DNA from: CAZJKE01 sp964546585
GTDB lineage: Bacteria > Planctomycetota > Phycisphaerae > Phycisphaerales > SM1A02
NCBI GenBank assembly: GCA_964546585.1
Contig: CAZJKE010000003.1
Span: forward strand, 24,569 to 88,568
DNA length: 64,000 nt
Direction of reading: 5' to 3'
Part shown: positions 60,488-64,000 of the stretch, one piece after another
Layout of the letters: the number at the start of each line of letters is the position of its first letter
How positions within the stretch are numbered: position 1 is the first letter of the stretch
The notes under the pieces: model-generated
Told to the model about the DNA's origin: nothing
Database searches by the model: none
The model's input: only the letters and a program-made list of their open reading frames with translations
Position numbers and translations under genes: made by a program

Positions 60488-63400
60488 TCAGCCCTCGCAG
60501 GAACCCCATGCCGACATGATCGCCAGCAGGTCACTGACATCAATCATGCCATCGCCGTTGACATCCTCCGGCCCGCCAGTGCCGCCCCAGGCTGAGACGA
60601 TAGCCAGCAGGTCGCTGACATCAATCATGCCATCGCCGTTGACGTCCTCGTCGCATCCGGCATCATCGCAGTACGCCCGGGAGAGTTCCACGCCGTCAAC
60701 ACCAGCCTCGATGACTGAACCATCGCCGAGGTCGCTCGCAACAAACCGAACTCTGAATGCGTCGCTCGGCTCGAAGCCGGAGACCTCCGAGAGGTCGAAC
60801 TCCTTGTAGTACCAGCCGCCGCTGACTTCTGAGCCTGTCGGCCCGACGGTCTCGAGCGTCATCCATGTCGCCCCGCCATCATCGGAGATATCAACATCAA
60901 AGATGTCATTCTGCGGATCTCCGCCTGCGCAGTCAGAGCCGTTGCTGTACCAGCGCCAGTACTTGAGCACCGGTCCGTCGCTTGCATCCATGAGCGGCGA
61001 AGTCAGGATCGTCGTGCCGCCGTCAACATCACTATTGCCATCGACATTGTCGGTGACATAACACATGCCGGAGCCATCTGCGTCCGTCGGTGGATCGCAT
61101 CGATCACCGAAGCCCGCAGGCACACCGCGATCCCACTGACCGTCAGTCGCATTGCCGCTGACACTCCAGCCCTGATCGGTCTGGAAGTCATCGTCAAACA
61201 CGACATCGAATCCACTGTAGGCAAGTGCGTTCCACGACGTCCCCGGTGCTGAAGACGGGCTAGTGTGATTGTTGCCCTCGGTGTCATCAACACTGACATA
61301 CCAATCCACCGATGCACCGCAGTTGAACGCGGGAAAGACCGCAAGGTAGCCCTGGCTGGTTGATCCCATCGCCATTTCTGACCACCCGCTGCCGCCGTTG
61401 TAGTGCAGCATGCCGGTGTTCGGCGCAGGATCGGCGGTATCGGCCGAGACGCTGATCGCAACTTCGGTGCCGCCATTGGGATCAAGCAGATCGGGCCGAC
61501 CATCCGGATACCCGATATTCACTGATGGTCCTGCTTCGCATGGTTCGCCCGGGCCATCGACCCGCAACACACCGCTGCCGCTGGCACTGCCATCCCATCC
61601 GCCCACGCGAATCAGATAGTGCTCGCCATCGACAACATTGGCCGTTGCATAGGATGTGTACCCACCACAATCGGCACCGTCGCCATTGCAGCCGATCTGC
61701 GTCTTGTTGTCGCAATCGCCCTGGTAGATCACGATGTCCGAATCGAATGTGACAAGGTCACATGTGCTGACCACCATCGATCCGGTGTCGCACGCCGTAT
61801 AGCTGAACCAGACATCGGCGTACATTTCGCCGAGATAGGTTCCACTGCACTGAGCATCGCTGTATGCATCACCATCCGAGAGCGCGCCCACGGTCGTGAA
61901 ACTCCAGTCGCCGTCGGTGACCTCGCGGGCCGTGGAGCAGAAGTCGTTGTCCAGCGGCTCGGGGATTTCATCCATGTTGTGCGCACCGAATCCAGCGATG
62001 ATCTCATCGTAGTGCGGTGTGCCGTTATCCAAATCGCCGTCGTCATCATCCAGCGTCAGAAAATCAAGCGTGATCGTTGGATCAATAGACGTACCGCTAT
62101 GCATCAGAATTGAGTTGACAGCTAGATTCGAGATGATGTCGCTGTAGTCGGTCGGCTCGGTCGCCATCAACGCTTGCCGCGTATCCCAGACGCATCCAGA
62201 AATCAACTGGCCACAGTCGTGGATCCCGCCCGAGCAGGGATACTGGTGCGAATTGTCAGCGGTTCGGATGCCGTTGTTGCAGTCGTCACTGAAGAATCCG
62301 CGGGCGAGTTCTGCATCGCCCGTAATGAGTACGCCCATGACATCGCCCATGCCCTCGCCGTATGCCCCCTGCCCACTGCCGCCGGTCGCCACCAGATGGT
62401 GACCATACTCATGGTGAACCACAACAGAGAACGCCGTGTTCGAACACCCGCCGCCCGCACTGTAGAAGTTGATCGATGAGTAGTCGTAGTACGCGTTGCA
62501 GGTGTCGCTGATATTCACATTGACCGGGAAACTCGTCTCATTCGCAATCTGCGGATAGGACGGGTTGTAGTCAAGCACAAAATCGCGAACGATATTCGCG
62601 TGCAGGTAGGCGTTGACCTCGGCACGATAGTACTCGCTGCTGTTCGCCGAGTTGTGCACGAAGTTCGCCATGCCAGGTGCCGACACATTCTGACTCAGCG
62701 TGGAGTCGCCGCCGGCCTGGTTGTTGACATTGAAGTAGTGACCATTGAGACCTGAAGTTACCGTCGCGCTTGATCCACTGATCGAAAGTACATAGTCGCC
62801 ACTCGCATCGGCATATGTCGATGCACCGCCGCCACTAACCGTTGCGTAAGGAAGGCCTGCGTGTGATTCGTTTTCACAGACATCGGCCCCTGATCCCTCA
62901 GTAGCCATACCACCAACATTACCGGTGATGTCCGCATGAAGGATGCGATTCTCCTCGTGCAGGATGGTGCCGTTGCGGGCATCCACAAAGAGTTGCAGTC
63001 GCTGATAGTTCGCAAGGTCCCAACCACCGCCGATCCACGCGTCGAACACCAACGCAAGCCGTGGTTCCACTTGCTGCTCTTCGGTGCCTGCCCAGACAAA
63101 CAACTCCGGCTCATCGATCAATACGCCTCGGCCAAGTCGCTGCGCAGCTGCGACCAGCGCGAGCGCGTCATTAGCGGCCAGATTCCGAGGGGCCTTGAAG
63201 CCGGTGATGTCGCGGAGGTCCGCAGTTGCGCTCACGGCCGGGAAGCCATCGACATTTCGCACCAGCACCATGAGCCGCGTGCCGTAGACCGGCACGCCGT
63301 CGGCCGTCTGCATGTAGTAGACGCCGGTGAACTTGGGCTCGCCGGTTGCGAGGTCATGCATCATTTCCTGCACGTTGTGACCGTCTGCAAAGGGACCGCG

Positions 63401-63679
63401 CGCCAGAAACTGGCTTGGATCCACGTTAAGCACTGCAGCCCACTGGCTGCGGAATGACTCAGCGGTAGCCTCCGGCGAGGTACCGCTGGCGAGTTGCCGA
63501 TCTACCAAGCGGGTGACACGTCCTTCCTTGTCCATGACCCGCAGCCGCGGATGGTTCGCGCGAGCCTCTTGAAGGGCACGATCCTTGGCAAGTGAAGCAG
63601 GCGCTTCGGCTGAAAATGCACAGGGCGCAGCGCCGAGGATCGCCGCAACCGCGATGGTTGAAAAGCGTGTGTTGGTCAT
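60488..63679 (-). CDS. Secreted M36-type metalloprotease with dockerin-like tail (larger paralogue)
   Basis: The 1063-residue exported protein has a signal peptide (residues ~1-25), an FTP propeptide ('GVYYMQTADGVPVYGTRLMVLV'), an M36 catalytic domain with HEYGH at residues 423-427 and 'GEGMGDVMG', and then an inserted PPC-like domain absent from the copy at 33913 ('DVWFSYTACDTGSMVVST'). The shared beta domain ('WSVSGNATDGQWDRG') follows, and two dockerin repeats with DVNGDGMIDVSDLLAI close the protein. It was likely formed by duplication with the gene at 33913 plus gain of the PPC region. Start at the ATG at 63679 by the signal peptide; GGGAAG upstream. Confidence 0.88.
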   Translation of the reverse strand: MTNTRFSTIAVAAILGAAPCAFSAEAPASLAKDRALQEARANHPRLRVMDKEGRVTRLVDRQLASGTSPEATAESFRSQWAAVLNVDPSQFLARGPFADGHNVQEMMHDLATGEPKFTGVYYMQTADGVPVYGTRLMVLVRNVDGFPAVSATADLRDITGFKAPRNLAANDALALVAAAQRLGRGVLIDEPELFVWAGTEEQQVEPRLALVFDAWIGGGWDLANYQRLQLFVDARNGTILHEENRILHADITGNVGGMATEGSGADVCENESHAGLPYATVSGGGASTYADASGDYVLSISGSSATVTSGLNGHYFNVNNQAGGDSTLSQNVSAPGMANFVHNSANSSEYYRAEVNAYLHANIVRDFVLDYNPSYPQIANETSFPVNVNISDTCNAYYDYSSINFYSAGGGCSNTAFSVVVHHEYGHHLVATGGSGQGAYGEGMGDVMGVLITGDAELARGFFSDDCNNGIRTADNSHQYPCSGGIHDCGQLISGCVWDTRQALMATEPTDYSDIISNLAVNSILMHSGTSIDPTITLDFLTLDDDDGDLDNGTPHYDEIIAGFGAHNMDEIPEPLDNDFCSTAREVTDGDWSFTTVGALSDGDAYSDAQCSGTYLGEMYADVWFSYTACDTGSMVVSTCDLVTFDSDIVIYQGDCDNKTQIGCNGDGADCGGYTSYATANVVDGEHYLIRVGGWDGSASGSGVLRVDGPGEPCEAGPSVNIGYPDGRPDLLDPNGGTEVAISVSADTADPAPNTGMLHYNGGSGWSEMAMGSTSQGYLAVFPAFNCGASVDWYVSVDDTEGNNHTSPSSAPGTSWNALAYSGFDVVFDDDFQTDQGWSVSGNATDGQWDRGVPAGFGDRCDPPTDADGSGMCYVTDNVDGNSDVDGGTTILTSPLMDASDGPVLKYWRWYSNGSDCAGGDPQNDIFDVDISDDGGATWMTLETVGPTGSEVSGGWYYKEFDLSEVSGFEPSDAFRVRFVASDLGDGSVIEAGVDGVELSRAYCDDAGCDEDVNGDGMIDVSDLLAIVSAWGGTGGPEDVNGDGMIDVSDLLAIMSAWGSCEG
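60522..60649. repeat. 47-base direct repeat coding the dockerin motifs
   Basis: Two 47-base units starting at 60522 and 60603 (81-base period, 27 codons) differ at about two positions. They encode the paired calcium loops of the dockerin tail and show a recent internal duplication or conversion. Confidence 0.75.
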
Positions 63680-63853
63680 AGTCTTCCCGTTTCCTCTCTC
63701 AGGGGATGTCTCTCCGAACGCTCGAACCCCGGCCTCTCTCTCTTCGATTCGTACTTTCATACTGACAGGTTCCTGCCATATCGCAAGCCCCAAGGCGTGT
63801 TTCGTGCACAGATGTGAAGATGGAGAATCGTCCGGATGTGTGTTGACTACACA

Positions 63854-63881
63854 TTGCTGGAATGCCGGGATGTGGTATTCT
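63854..63881 (+). promoter_or_regulatory. Promoter for tRNA-Gly
   Basis: TTGCTG at 63854 and TATTCT at 63876 are 16 bases apart, about 65 bases before the tRNA. Confidence 0.4.
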
Positions 63882-63945
63882 CCGCCTCCCGCGGCCTTCG
63901 CAAGCACTCTGGAAGTCCCAGAAACTTGGTGGCCGCGACAATCTA

Positions 63946-64000
63946 GCGGGTGTAGCTCAGTGGTAGAGCGTCACGTTGCCAACGTGAATGTCGACGGTTC
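63946..64000 (+). tRNA. tRNA-Gly (anticodon GCC), 3' end outside window
   Basis: The acceptor strand GCGGGTG is followed by a D-arm (GCTCAGTGGTAGAGC) and the anticodon arm CACGT-TGCCAAC-GTG with anticodon GCC. The T-arm begins (GACGGTTC) and is cut by the window edge. Confidence 0.88.

Noticed and set aside
1..64000. CRISPR arrays, insertion sequences, rRNA or prophage
   Set aside because: No regularly spaced direct repeats, transposase motifs, rRNA signatures or phage structural genes were seen.

Overview
The window looks like chromosomal DNA of a planctomycete of the Phycisphaerae type (order Phycisphaerales or a close marine relative). The evidence is indirect but consistent: high-GC DNA; two large secreted metalloproteases that end in the 'VNGDGxIDVSDLLAIxxxWG' dockerin-like tail typical of that group; KDO/LPS genes beside planctomycete-style secreted proteins of unknown function; and proteins such as a rhomboid-TPR fusion, an HslV-like protease and an RNase E carrying an IF2-N module. 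There is no rRNA, no CRISPR array, no recognisable insertion sequence and no phage module. About 52 protein genes and 2 tRNAs are packed tightly, with many 4-base ATGA/GTGA start-stop overlaps and several overlapping convergent 3' ends; no gene-free stretch exceeds about 300 bases.

Layout. 1-5320: a truncated secreted protein, an HtrA-like protease divergent from a ten-repeat FG-GAP protein, and citrate synthase. 5478-12244: rhomboid-trpF, amidohydrolase-moaC, a lipoprotein, trpG/pabA-alpha/beta hydrolase, and a DUF1444 protein. 12388-17538: kdsA, then an overlapping run mcsA-mcsB-gluQ-DUF192, then a SpoIIE-type phosphatase. 17542-21014: ribE (minus strand), then PQQ-propeller protein-purH. 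21017-22543: a secreted phosphatidylserine-decarboxylase-like gene bracketed by two copies of a GTGTCCGG...CCGGACAC palindrome. 22546-26883: HNH nuclease, nuoB, a STAS protein, YihY, an RluB-like pseudouridine synthase, and scpA. 26932-32038: an envelope run kdsD-hslV-like-kdsC-giant LptC/LptA-like protein. 32071-33848: nuoC, queD, queE, tRNA-Leu(GAG). 33913-40: the first dockerin metalloprotease, smpB, a GGDEF protein with a degenerate receiver, and an aldehyde dehydrogenase (to 39975). 40004-47696 (minus strand): rseP, dxr, RNase E/G, and ptsI. 47781-52285: an RND pump and its membrane fusion protein. 52331-57416: gatC-gatA-ROK kinase, then a PgpH-like 7TM-HD phosphodiesterase. 57424-64000: a secreted unknown, mutY with a stand-alone Nfu_N protein, the second dockerin metalloprotease, and the 5' part of tRNA-Gly(GCC) at the right edge.

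How the genes fit together. Several serve the outer envelope: kdsA, kdsD and kdsC make KDO; the LptC/A-like protein would carry LPS across the periplasm; rseP, the HtrA-like protein, rhomboid and the RND system handle envelope stress and export. Others are housekeeping genes for tRNA and translation (gatCA, gluQ, queDE, smpB, rluB-like, RNase E), cofactors (moaC, ribE) and biosynthesis (trpF, trpG, purH, dxr).

Regulation visible in the DNA. At least 14 genes have a TANNNT -10-like hexamer only 5-10 bases before the start codon and no Shine-Dalgarno sequence, which suggests widespread leaderless transcription. At two divergent gene pairs the -10 elements of the two strands overlap in one near-symmetric site. 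Three G-quadruplex-type C-run clusters lie in front of or inside the 5' ends of the SpoIIE phosphatase and propeller genes.

All functional calls come from reading motifs by eye. No database search was run.
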